In this document: positions 42,946-51,131 of the stretch, piece after piece
Layout of the letters: every line of letters starts with the position of its first letter
Position numbering within the stretch: position 1 is the first letter of the stretch
Source of the DNA: JACCSI01 sp963815285
GTDB taxonomy: Bacteria; Acidobacteriota; Vicinamibacteria; Vicinamibacterales; UBA2999
NCBI GenBank assembly: GCA_963815285.1
Contig: CAWFGB010000009.1
Coordinates: 124,001-188,000 of the forward strand
Direction: 5' to 3'
Length of the DNA stretch: 64,000 nucleotides
Notes under the pieces: model-generated
What the model was told of the DNA's origin: nothing
Database searches by the model: none
The model's input: the letters and a program-made list of their open reading frames with translations, nothing else
Program-made: the position numbers and the translations under genes

Positions 42946-44504
42946 TTTCGTGACGATTCACCGTCGCGGGCCGATCCTGTGCATGCCCGATACGGGCACG
43001 CGTGGGCTTCCGACCTGAAGACAGACCAGACGCGTACTGAGCGGCCAGTCGGTTCACGGCCCAGACGTAAAGGCGTGCCCGGATATCGGCTGGTCTCACG
43101 ATGGGCTTCAGGCGCCAGCCGATTCGCTTGAATGCCTGCACCGGTACGGTCCAGAGTGCATTGAGCAGTGCCGTTGCGACGACGAGAGTGGGAGCAGTCT
43201 GAGTGTCCTGCTGCAACCACCGAAGGAAATCGGCGCGCAGTTCAGGCGTTCGAGGGAGGTCTGGCCGCTGCACGATGGCTTTTTTCCGCTGGCCAAACAG
43301 CGAACCATCAACACCCGCCGTGGTGAGCAGCCGTCTCGGGATGGGCCGATCGTAGTCTGTTCCGGTCCGCCATGGGTTCATCTCATCACTGCGTGAAATC
43401 CGTCCGATGCTCGCTTGGCTGCGCGCGAACAGGAACGTCAAGGGAACGTTGAAAAACCCCGCTTTCAGCCGAACTTCGCAGAGATTCAGGCCCGACATGT
43501 CATGGCGAATGATCTGCGTGGCGCGATGATCTGCGAAGGCATTCAGGCGCCACAGCATGTCACCGTGGTAGCCAGTGAAGACGGCGGACACGCCTCCTGT
43601 GGCCTCGGTGTCGGCGGCGAGCTGGTCAAAAATGAACTCAGGTTCGTCCGAGCCGGCCAGGAAGTACAACTCGTTCAGCAGTGACCGCTCGAGGGCACGC
43701 GCTTCGAGTCCGAGGGCTTGGGCAACGACAGTTCCGTCGTCGTCAGTGGCAGCTCGACTCACGATCGCAGGCACAAGGGAGTTGGAACGTCGGGACGTAT
43801 AACATCGCCGCAACCCGGCGTTGCGTGCCAACGTGCACACCGCTGTCGAATCGTATCCTCGTGAGATCGTGGCCAGCGACTGTACCGGAACGCGGCGATA
43901 GGGATCGGCGATGTTCTGTCGAAGGCGATCGATTGTCTCCAGCACCAACGATTCGTAATGCTCGTACCGATGCGATTTCGCGTGGGTGATCCTTGGGCTG
44001 GAGGATACGTTTCCCAGCCCTGACCTCCAGGTTGTGGTAATACAACTGGTGAACTGGTCCCGCGGTGGTCGGGATCTCGTCGTCATAGGAATCGATCCCG
44101 CTGCCGACCGCGTACAAGCTTTCGTCGTAAGATTCTCCGGAAATCAGGCGCGCGCCGATCTTCGCCAACAGCAACGCAAGGCTGTTGGAAACAATCAGGG
44201 CGCCATTGCGATCAGCCCACACGAGTCGATCGACCAGAGCGCAGGACGGTACGAACGTGATGGATTCGTTGCCGACCTTCACGCCACTTCCGAAAAGATG
44301 CGCGCACCGGTCAAACGTCGCGCCAAACGGCCCGTCCCACACTCCTTCGACAATCCACCGGCTCCCGTGCTCGACCCGGGAACCATGCTGGATGGATATA
44401 GCGCGGCCGCCGGAATCGACCTCTGCAATCCAACCGAGTGGCGGGAGGTTCTCGCTGTCTTCGAGGCTGACCTGGATGGTGTCCTGCAGCAGCGGCACTG
44501 GCAT
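42899..44504 (-). pseudogene. Asparagine-synthase-like protein (copy B), frameshifted
   Basis: N-terminal part from ATG 44504 (LLQDTIQVSLEDSENLPPLG ... YDDEIPTTAGPVHQLYYHNL ... ILQPKDHP) is continued in another frame from about 43975-43986 (KSHRYEHYESLVLETIDRL ... ATISRGYDSTAVCTLAR ... FTGYHGDMLWRL). The PP-loop reads SRGYDS, with Arg where copy A and AsnB have Gly. Like copy A, the N-terminal domain has no Cys2 nucleophile. It is convergent with copy A and overlaps its 3' end by 47 bases. Reconstructed length is about 535 residues. A partial third copy lies at 47.3 kb. Confidence 0.82.
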
Positions 44505-44554
44505 GTGGGCGTGTAGATCCTGCCACTAATGAAGCGATTTCGTCAAAGAGCGAG

Positions 44555-45741
44555 TCATCTTGATTCCAGCAGGCCGAGCCAACGCCGCGCGGCGTCTGGC
44601 AACTCGGCATTTCCCAGGTTATTCAGGCACCATTGTCGGAAATCACCCTCCCAGATGCCCGTCCGGTGGGGCCGCTGCACGACGGCGGTGCCCCAGCGGC
44701 TGTTAGCTTCGATGACACGGACGCCGTCTGGCGTCACTGCGACATCCCAGCCAATAGAGCGAAAGTCTGGCATTGACATCGCCGCCCGCCGCGTCTGCCT
44801 CAGCACCTCATCCCACAGCGGCACAACCATTCCTTCGAATCGCTTCCCCGTTTCGGGATGTGACGAGAGCCACTCCATCCCGAGACGACCGACTGCGGCC
44901 CCCACTCGCCCCGATTCGAGATCGACAGGCGCGGCGATGCCGCCGGCATGGTAGTTGTCGAGGCCACTGGAGCCAACGGGAAGCTTGAGCGCTGCGCGCG
45001 CGATTCGCACGTCCTCGCCCGTACCATAGGTCAGGTACACGCAAGGTGGCGAGCCCCGTTATACCGAGCGCCGCGACGTCGGGATGGTTGTCGAGCCGCT
45101 CCTGCACGAGGAAGCCCCCGCCCTGCTTGCGCAACAACTCGCCCAGGCCTTCCTGCTTGCGCAACAACTCGCCCAGGCCTTGAATGTCGAAGCGTTGTCC
45201 GTCCACGTGCTCGTAGACGTGGCCGTCGAAGGATTTGAACACGAAGACGCCGAGTCCCCACGTCGACCAATCGCGCTTGAGCACGCAACCGTTCGCGGGG
45301 ACGATACCAGCGAGTTCCGACAACGGAATGAACTCTGATGCCGCGCGATGACGCGCATCCGCGGAGAACGAGGTGTATCCAAACAATCGGGGCGTCGGAA
45401 TGCCCGCTTCAGCAAAGTGGCGGGACAGCGCCAGTTTGCTGTCGTCGGTCTGTCGATGCGGCTGATTGATGACACGCGATAGAGCATTCCACGCATATTG
45501 CATGAGGAAGCGCTGCCGCGAGGTGTCGCTCATGTCCGGACGATAGAGCTCGAACAAGTAGTATTCCGAACTCCTGGCTCCGAGCGTCTTTTTTGTAGTG
45601 GAGAATCTGCGCGAGCTGCTGCCCTCGCGAAACCCCGTGTCGCTGCTGCACCTCGCGGCCGGGGCCCGCCAATTCGTTGTAAAACTCCCGCGCCGCGATC
45701 ATTCGTCTACCCAGACGTTTCACATGCTTCACAAGCTTCAA
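44555..45741 (-). pseudogene. Sugar-transfer-associated ATP-grasp protein (copy 1), two frameshifts
   Basis: Collinear with the intact paralogue at 45.8-46.9 kb but in three frames: MKLVKHVKRLGRRMIAAREF ... QILHYKK (TTG 45741 with GGAGG 7 bases upstream), then from about 45589-45594 YYLFELYRPDMSDTSRQRFL ... GLATLRV, then from about 45033-45038 LTYGTGEDVRIARAALK to the stop at 44555. The first shift is an extra A in a run of six (T on the plus strand); the second is one extra base in GTACCTG. It also carries a 30-bp tandem duplication. The family ligates an amine or amino acid to a carboxylate using ATP. Confidence 0.88.
45122..45181. repeat. Exact 30-bp tandem duplication inside ATP-grasp copy 1
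   Basis: Two identical 30-base units (45122-45151 and 45152-45181) start CCTGCTTGCGCAACAACTCG on the plus strand. In the coding sense they repeat GLGELLRKQ(E/G). The intact paralogue has one unit (GLGELLREQG). The duplication keeps the frame. Confidence 0.93.
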
Positions 45742-45748
45742 TCATGCA

Positions 45749-45753
45749 CCTCC
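45749..45753 (-). promoter_or_regulatory. Ribosome binding site supporting a TTG start
   Basis: GGAGG on the minus strand, 7 bases before the TTG at 45741-45739. It supports the unusual start of ATP-grasp copy 1, whose N-terminus aligns with the GTG-started paralogue. Confidence 0.65.
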
Positions 45754-45796
45754 GAGTGTGCGCCCTCGACACGCCGCGATTTGGCCAGTGAGCGCT

Positions 45797-46942
45797 TCAT
45801 CGCGCTCCCCTCAGCCCGAGCCAACGCCGCACGTTGGATGGCAGTTCGGTGTCTCCCACGACGTCCAGGCACCAGCGGCGAAAATCACCCTCCCAGATTC
45901 CGGCGCGGTGCGGTCGTTGGACAAGTTCCGTCGCCCAGACGCTGTTGCCTTCAAGGATGTGAACGCTGGTGGCCGTCACAACGACATCCCACCCGACACA
46001 GCGGAAGTCTGGCATCGACTTCGCCGCGCGAATCGTCTGAACTATCACGTCATTCCAATGCGGCACCACCATGCCTTGGAACTGTTTCCCCGTTTCAGGA
46101 TGCACCGACAGCCACTCCATTCCCTGCGAACCAATCCCGCCGCCGACTTTCCCGGAAGCGAGATCAACGGGCGCCGCGATGCCGCCAGCATGGTAGTTGT
46201 CAACGCCCTTGCGGCCGATGGGAAACTTCAGAGCAGCGCGAGCGATTCGGATATCGTCGCCGCCGCCGTAGGTCAGAACACGAAGGGTCGCGAGACTCGG
46301 CAGGCCGAGCGCCGCCAAGTCGGGATGGTTCTCGAGACGCTCTTGCAGCAGAAAGCCTCCGCCTTGCTCGCGCAGCAACTCGCCCAGACCGTGAATGTCG
46401 AGGCGTCTTCCGTCGACGTGCTCGAGGATGCCGCGGTCGAATGATTTGAACACCAGGACGCCGCGGCCCCACGTCGAACGATCGCGTTTGAGCACGCAGC
46501 CATTAGGCGGGATGAGACGTCCGAGTTCCGAAAGCGGAATGAACTCCGGTGCCGCACGATGGACGTCAGTGGGAGCGAATGCGGTATATCCAAGCGTCCT
46601 TGGCGTGGGAATGCCGGCCTTGGCGAAATGGCGAGAGAGTGCGAGTTTGCTGTCATCGCTCTTTCGGTCCGGCTGGTTGAGCACGCGTGATAGCGCGTTC
46701 CACGCCAGCTGCGTGAGGAACCGTCCGCGGGCAGCGTCGCTCATATCGGGACGATAGAGCTCGAACATGTAGTATTCGGAACCACCAGCACCGAGCCGCC
46801 GTCGATAGTGAATGATCTGCGCGAGCTGCTGCACACGAGAAACGCCGTGCTGGCGCCTCACCTGCAAGCCGGCTCCTGTCATGGTTTCGTAAATCCGACG
46901 CGAAGTGTACAGGAGGTCGGCCCCATGCTTTGCTAGCCTCAC
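45797..46942 (-). CDS. Sugar-transfer-associated ATP-grasp protein (intact copy 2)
   Basis: 381 residues of the ATP-grasp family found in polysaccharide loci (ATPgrasp_ST type): FIPLSELGRLIPPNGCVLKRDRSTWG for the ATP lysine region, GGGFLLQERLENHPDLAAL, IGWDV-like CVGWDVVVTATSVHILEGNS with the metal-binding E..N pair, and KFPIGRKGVDNYHAGGIAAP. It should form an amide or similar bond to a carboxylated sugar or amino acid. The GTG at 46942 is fixed by GGAGG six bases upstream and by alignment with the paralogue. It lies 55 bases upstream of the frameshifted copy and is the only unbroken gene in this block. Confidence 0.87.
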   Translation of the reverse strand: MRLAKHGADLLYTSRRIYETMTGAGLQVRRQHGVSRVQQLAQIIHYRRRLGAGGSEYYMFELYRPDMSDAARGRFLTQLAWNALSRVLNQPDRKSDDSKLALSRHFAKAGIPTPRTLGYTAFAPTDVHRAAPEFIPLSELGRLIPPNGCVLKRDRSTWGRGVLVFKSFDRGILEHVDGRRLDIHGLGELLREQGGGFLLQERLENHPDLAALGLPSLATLRVLTYGGGDDIRIARAALKFPIGRKGVDNYHAGGIAAPVDLASGKVGGGIGSQGMEWLSVHPETGKQFQGMVVPHWNDVIVQTIRAAKSMPDFRCVGWDVVVTATSVHILEGNSVWATELVQRPHRAGIWEGDFRRWCLDVVGDTELPSNVRRWLGLRGAR

Positions 46943-46948
46943 GCCTGT

Positions 46949-46953
46949 CCTCC
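46949..46953 (-). promoter_or_regulatory. Ribosome binding site deciding the GTG start of the ATP-grasp gene
   Basis: GGAGG on the minus strand, 6 bases upstream of GTG 46942-46940. It rules out the longer reading that begins with a TTG at 47065. Confidence 0.75.
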
Positions 46954-47293
46954 GGGTCGTGTCAACGTTATTCTGAGCAACCACGATCGCACAAAGGCTG
47001 GGCCACGGGACGCCTGCGCCGGCTCCAACAGAAGGCTGCGCCGCCTCAGCGTGCTGGCGGTGCAAAAGTCAGCGGCTGGGTGCGTCGACCAAAAATCTCC
47101 CACAGCGGAGCGATCATGCCACGAAAGGCCTCCCCCTTTGACGGTCTGCTTCATGCGTGGCAGCATACCTGCGACATGCAGGTGGAGCAACACGAGGTCG
47201 CGTTCCACGTCGCAGTGGGGTACTCATGTTGGCGAAGACCGGGTTTTCGTATGGTGTCCGGAGCGCATTTCGAGCCCGGCTTGTACGCGGTGA

Positions 47294-47600
47294 CGAGCGG
47301 GATCGCGCGCCGCTCCCGTGCCCGCCGCGACTGACGACGACGGAACCGTCCTCACCACCGCACTGGGGCTCGAGACGCGCGTGCTCGGTGGCGCTAAACC
47401 GGACCCGAAGGCGACGGTTTCGACGCAACTGTTGCGTGAGGCTCTCACATATCTGGCCGAACCATCCCCAATGCTATGCTTATCGCTTGCTGTTCCTTGT
47501 CGTCGCTCAAGACGTCCATGTGGGGCAAGGAGCACCGCGCTCCGGCCCCGTCAACGTTTCGGCTGCCTACGTCTGGTGGCCGGTTTTCAGGTGTCGATCG
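47294..47600 (+). pseudogene. Remnant of a third asparagine-synthase-like gene
   Basis: In the 681-base gap 46943-47623, plus-strand reading from about 47300 gives SRAAPVPAATDDDGTVLTTA then LGLETRVL. This parallels SRAATDDDGTVVAQALGLEA then RAL in copy B. It is followed by a weaker match (LLREALTYLAEPSP against LLNELYFLAGSDEP). The N-terminal PP-loop is absent and the rest fades out. The same frame stays open into the next sulfotransferase, so a fused product is conceivable but unlikely. The remainder of the gap shows nothing recognisable. Confidence 0.55.
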
Positions 47601-47623
47601 GTGGCCGGTTTGAGTGTTCACCG

Positions 47624-48385
47624 ATGAACGATTCGTTCGAAGGTATGAGGCTGAGGTTATCGCCCTCGCAGGCGCTCGAGCGGCTGCGATGGCGAGCCAG
47701 GCTGTACGTGCTGACCCGCCAGGGCGGGCGCCGGGTCGCGCTGGCCAGCTTCCCACGCAGTGGCAACACCTGGTTCCGCTTCCTGCTCGAGGCCGCGACC
47801 GGGGAAGCTACCGGCATCGCCAGCGACAAGCCGGCGCGTGTGCTGCAGCGCGGCGCCGACGGCATCGTCATCAAGACGCACCGGCGCGATTCGCATCGCT
47901 ACACTCACGCCATTCACCTCGTGAGAAATCCTTTCGACGTGATCGATTCGTTCTTTGACTGGCGGGCTTCCCTGGGTTGGGACTGGAAGCACGGCGAACT
48001 TTCATGGGACGAGTTCGTCACGCTCACCGTGCCGATGTGGAAGCGCCACACGCAGCATTGGCTTCGCGCGACGTCGCAGACCTACCGCATCCGCTATGAA
48101 GATTGCGTCCGCGAACCCGCCGAGCAGTTCGGCGCGCTACTCGAGTGGCTGGGGCAGCCGGTGACGCCGCAACAGCTCGCCGATGCCATCGAGCGCACAT
48201 CGTTCGACCGTTTGAAGCAGCAACAATCCCACGCGTCACCGGTCGGAGAGCGCTTCTTCAGGCGCGGTCGGGCGGAAAAGGGGATCGAGCGATTCTCGGA
48301 ATCCCAGCGGGGTTTCTTGCTGGACTCCTTACAGGGCGAGCTGCAGCGGACCGGATACGGCCACCTGCTTCCGGGTCAGGACTGA
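47624..48385 (+). CDS. Sulfotransferase-domain protein (second of three)
   Basis: 253 residues with the sulfotransferase type 1 pattern: VALASFPRSGNTWFRFLLEA (5'-PSB loop), THAIHLVRNPFDVIDSFFDW (3'-PB motif RNPxDV), YRIRYEDCVREPAEQFGALL (RYEDL region), and a C-terminal SFDRLKQQQ... GRAEKG resembling the RKG motif region. All PAPS-contact motifs are present. The ATG at 47624 is chosen; the open frame extends further upstream but through the asparagine-synthase-like remnant. Likely adds sulfate to a sugar hydroxyl. Confidence 0.88.
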   Translation: MNDSFEGMRLRLSPSQALERLRWRARLYVLTRQGGRRVALASFPRSGNTWFRFLLEAATGEATGIASDKPARVLQRGADGIVIKTHRRDSHRYTHAIHLVRNPFDVIDSFFDWRASLGWDWKHGELSWDEFVTLTVPMWKRHTQHWLRATSQTYRIRYEDCVREPAEQFGALLEWLGQPVTPQQLADAIERTSFDRLKQQQSHASPVGERFFRRGRAEKGIERFSESQRGFLLDSLQGELQRTGYGHLLPGQD

Positions 48386-48450
48386 CGGCGGTCCGGCCTG
48401 CGGAGCGCGCATCGCCGCACGAGACTGTGCGTGACTGCACCTTCGCGCAG

Positions 48451-49878
48451 TCAGCGGACAGGCCTCTTGAATACGAGGGTGTCTGACAACGGCACCGAGG
48501 GCAGGCGGTAGTTTTTCAGCACGGCCACATTGCGACCGTAGCCGGTTAGCGGTCCCTCGGCCGCAACGGGCTCGTCAGAGGTGTTCAACTCGAAATCAAA
48601 CCGCGTCATCCCTAGATACTCCCCGCGCACGATCGGCCACGACACCGGCACGCGATAGAGCACGGGCACCGGATCCCGCTGCTCGTCAGCCATCCAGACG
48701 GACACCATGTGCCAGCGGCCGCCATGCAAGGGCTGAGGATTCGGCGCGATCTGCTTGCCGCCCGCGCCGGTGCAGGGATTGCCCGCGGTCCCGGGTTTGC
48801 AGACGAGCGCGGCCCATTCCGTGAACTCCTCCGCCGGGCGATGCGGCCTGACCTCGATCCAATACCGCGTCCAGACACTGTGATGGACGTCGAAACCCAG
48901 GGCCGGTAGGGCCCCGAGCCCCGTGGGCGAGAATGGCAACAAGGCCGTGCGACCTTCCGCACCCGTTTGCGAGGAACCGGGGTTCTCTTTATGCGGGCCG
49001 ACGCTCCGGGAGTTCGACGTGCGCGAGCGAAACTGCACGAAGATGGTCCACCCCTCCTGTACCTTGAACATCTTGTACGAGGATAGACCCCCGACATTCT
49101 CACGCCATTCCGGCGTGTAGTACCAGTCCCAGGTCAGTAACAACGTATCGTCCGTCACGTTGCCGAGCGGCATCCGCAACTGATACTGGATAGGCATCGA
49201 GTCTGAGCATTTGACGGCGACTTCGTTTTTCGGCTGGACCGTTGCGGTGGAGGCGACTCCATTCAGACGGGCTACGTTCAACACCGTGCCCGACGGTGCC
49301 GCCCCCTGATAGGTATTGGGGTTGGCGGCGTCGATGCGCACCAAGTCTGTAGTGCCACCTGCGCCGATGGTCGCGGCAACGTATGTGAGATACGTTGCGC
49401 CATCGGATGGCCGCGTGAGTATGGTTCCCTTCGGAATCACGGCGCCGGCCGTCCCCGTGAAGCGCACCTTGCCGTAGACAGTCGTGCACTCGTAGTAACG
49501 ATCGTACTGCGGCTTCACGAACTTTGCCGCATCCTGTTTGTGCGGGTGCTTGTCGGCACCCGGATCGTAGGTCCAGTACTTGGCCGCATCGCGGCCGTCA
49601 CTGCCATTGACCAGGCTTTGCAGCTGTGCCTGACTGCGCAGTGACCAGTTGCAATGGTGTTCGGTTCGCCGCACCAGCGCATCAAAGAAGCTGTGCGCGC
49701 CTCCCGCGGCCGGGGGCACCGTGCACTCGGGGAGGGTCGGTTTGGGTGTCTTGTTCGCCTTCTCCGTCACGAGGCGGAGGTTCCGTGGCGCCGGCGGCGA
49801 GGACTGCGCGGAAACCAGGGCCAAAAATCCGACCGCCATCGCGGAGGCGACGTACACAATTCGCGAGTTCAAATGCAC
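48451..49878 (-). CDS. Large secreted protein of unknown function
   Basis: 475 residues with a Sec signal peptide (about 1-24, YVASAMAVGFLALVSAQ). Residues about 135-215 (GKVRFTGTAGAVIPKGTIL ... GATYLTYVAATIGAGG ... GVASTATV) look like the beta-sandwich module found in baseplate-J-type proteins. The C-terminal half is beta-rich (LLLTWDWYYTPEWRENVGG, WTRYWIEVRPHRPAEEF, GRWHMVSVWMADEQRD), with a concanavalin-like or polysaccharide-lyase feel. Six or more Cys residues suggest disulfides in the periplasm or outside. No family can be assigned with confidence. It is convergent with the sulfotransferase and shares a 7-bp inverted repeat (48432-48453) at the junction. Confidence 0.75.
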   Translation of the reverse strand: MHLNSRIVYVASAMAVGFLALVSAQSSPPAPRNLRLVTEKANKTPKPTLPECTVPPAAGGAHSFFDALVRRTEHHCNWSLRSQAQLQSLVNGSDGRDAAKYWTYDPGADKHPHKQDAAKFVKPQYDRYYECTTVYGKVRFTGTAGAVIPKGTILTRPSDGATYLTYVAATIGAGGTTDLVRIDAANPNTYQGAAPSGTVLNVARLNGVASTATVQPKNEVAVKCSDSMPIQYQLRMPLGNVTDDTLLLTWDWYYTPEWRENVGGLSSYKMFKVQEGWTIFVQFRSRTSNSRSVGPHKENPGSSQTGAEGRTALLPFSPTGLGALPALGFDVHHSVWTRYWIEVRPHRPAEEFTEWAALVCKPGTAGNPCTGAGGKQIAPNPQPLHGGRWHMVSVWMADEQRDPVPVLYRVPVSWPIVRGEYLGMTRFDFELNTSDEPVAAEGPLTGYGRNVAVLKNYRLPSVPLSDTLVFKRPVR

Positions 49879-50138
49879 TCTCCTCGGCTCAATCTCGGTT
49901 GCGGCCCAGTTTTAGCGCGGCAACGGGCGAACTCAACAGCAAGATGGAAGCCACTTCGAAACCGCCGGAACTTAGCCGCTGGAATCCGCCCTGTGTCATA
50001 AGACGTGAAATTCTTGCACGTCATAGTGTCCAAACTTCGTCGCCGGATTTCGTAACTGTAATTTCGCCGAACTGCCGAATTGTCCAGGTCGACGGCGACG
50101 CCGGCGACGCTCGACGCCAGTAGCCCTCATTACTGCGC

Positions 50139-51131
50139 TTACGTGCGTCTCGGCGAGATGGCATTCTGTAGCGCCGTTTTGCTTTCGAGCCAACGCCGTT
50201 CCTTGCGCGTCTTCAGACTCACTGCCGCTGTTCGATACGCGCCGTGGTGGCGCCGCATTTCGGTGATTGCTGCGGCGATGGCCGCCGGCGTGTTGTTCAC
50301 GTGCAGCGCGCCCTCGTCGAAGGCGCTGCGCAGGATTTCCGAATCCGATACGATCACCGGCGTTCCCTGGTAGATGGCTTCGTAGGCGCCGCGCAGCATC
50401 GTGTGCTCCAGGGTCGTGAGCGCCAGCGCGACGTCAGCCGATTGGAGTAACACCCCATAGTCTGCCACGGCGAGAAAGCCGGTGAGAAGCACATTCGGAG
50501 GCTTGTCAACGAGCCGCTCTGGGGCGCTCTTTGGGTCCCCGGTCATATAGAAGGTCACATCGGGGAGGCGCCGCGCTGCCTCGAGAATTGCCTCGATGGG
50601 CTCGTCGAACCCGAACGAGGTCACGCAGGCCACCAGAAAACCAGCGTTCGAGGGCGTCGCTGGCGGGTTGGGGAACTTCACTGGCACATCGGGAACGATG
50701 ACCGTCCGGCCGCCGTGGCGATGCACCAGATCAGCAAGATGCTCGTTGGTCACGATGGTCGCGCGGGAGCGCCGGCACAACCAGAAATGCATCGGCTGTA
50801 GCCGCTTCCACATTGGATTGCGGAACGCACCGGAATGTGCGTCGATGACGAACGGCTTGCGCGTGGCCGCGCAGTACAGATACACGGCCAGCACCGCGAT
50901 GGGCGACGGGCTCATCACGAACACGGCATTCGGCCGCTCGCGAATGAGGATGCGCCAGGTGTCGAGTGTCTGCCCGAGATATTTCAGCCACACCGTTGCC
51001 GGATGGCTACCCAGCCGACTCCAGTACACCATGTGCGACGTTCCACCAAGCTCCCGCGCCGTGTGGTCGCTTCGGCTGCAATGCGGAGCCCAGGATATGT
51101 ACGAGATTCTGGGTGGGACTGGTGTACTCAC
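50139..51131 (-). CDS. GT4-like glycosyltransferase
   Basis: 330 residues, GT-B fold. Membrane-facing N-terminal domain (YISWAPHCSRSDHTARELGG, PNAVFVMSPSPIAVLAVYLY), then FVIDAHSGAFRNPMWKRLQP, TNEHLADLVHRHGG, and C-terminal DVALALTTLEHTMLRGAYEA followed by YQGTPVIVSDS, the nucleotide-sugar-binding region. It is the last gene of the minus-strand operon. GTG at 51131 overlaps the preceding stop (GTGA). The donor and acceptor sugars are unknown. The gap 49879-50138 downstream holds nothing recognised. Confidence 0.8.
   Translation of the reverse strand: MSTPVPPRISYISWAPHCSRSDHTARELGGTSHMVYWSRLGSHPATVWLKYLGQTLDTWRILIRERPNAVFVMSPSPIAVLAVYLYCAATRKPFVIDAHSGAFRNPMWKRLQPMHFWLCRRSRATIVTNEHLADLVHRHGGRTVIVPDVPVKFPNPPATPSNAGFLVACVTSFGFDEPIEAILEAARRLPDVTFYMTGDPKSAPERLVDKPPNVLLTGFLAVADYGVLLQSADVALALTTLEHTMLRGAYEAIYQGTPVIVSDSEILRSAFDEGALHVNNTPAAIAAAITEMRRHHGAYRTAAVSLKTRKERRWLESKTALQNAISPRRT

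Noticed and set aside
45122..45181. A CRISPR array
   Set aside because: There are only two directly adjoining copies with no spacer, inside a coding region, and no cas genes nearby.
47041..47065. A longer start (TTG 47065) for the intact ATP-grasp gene
   Set aside because: The added residues do not align with the paralogue, while GTG 46942 has GGAGG six bases upstream.
47318..47623. A fused protein of the asparagine-synthase-like remnant and the second sulfotransferase
   Set aside because: The frame is open by chance in G+C-rich DNA; the remnant lacks its catalytic part and sulfotransferases of this type start near 47624.
41000..48000. A transposon or insertion sequence causing the broken genes
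   Set aside because: No transposase, terminal inverted repeats or target duplications were seen; the damage is by single-base shifts and a 30-bp tandem duplication.
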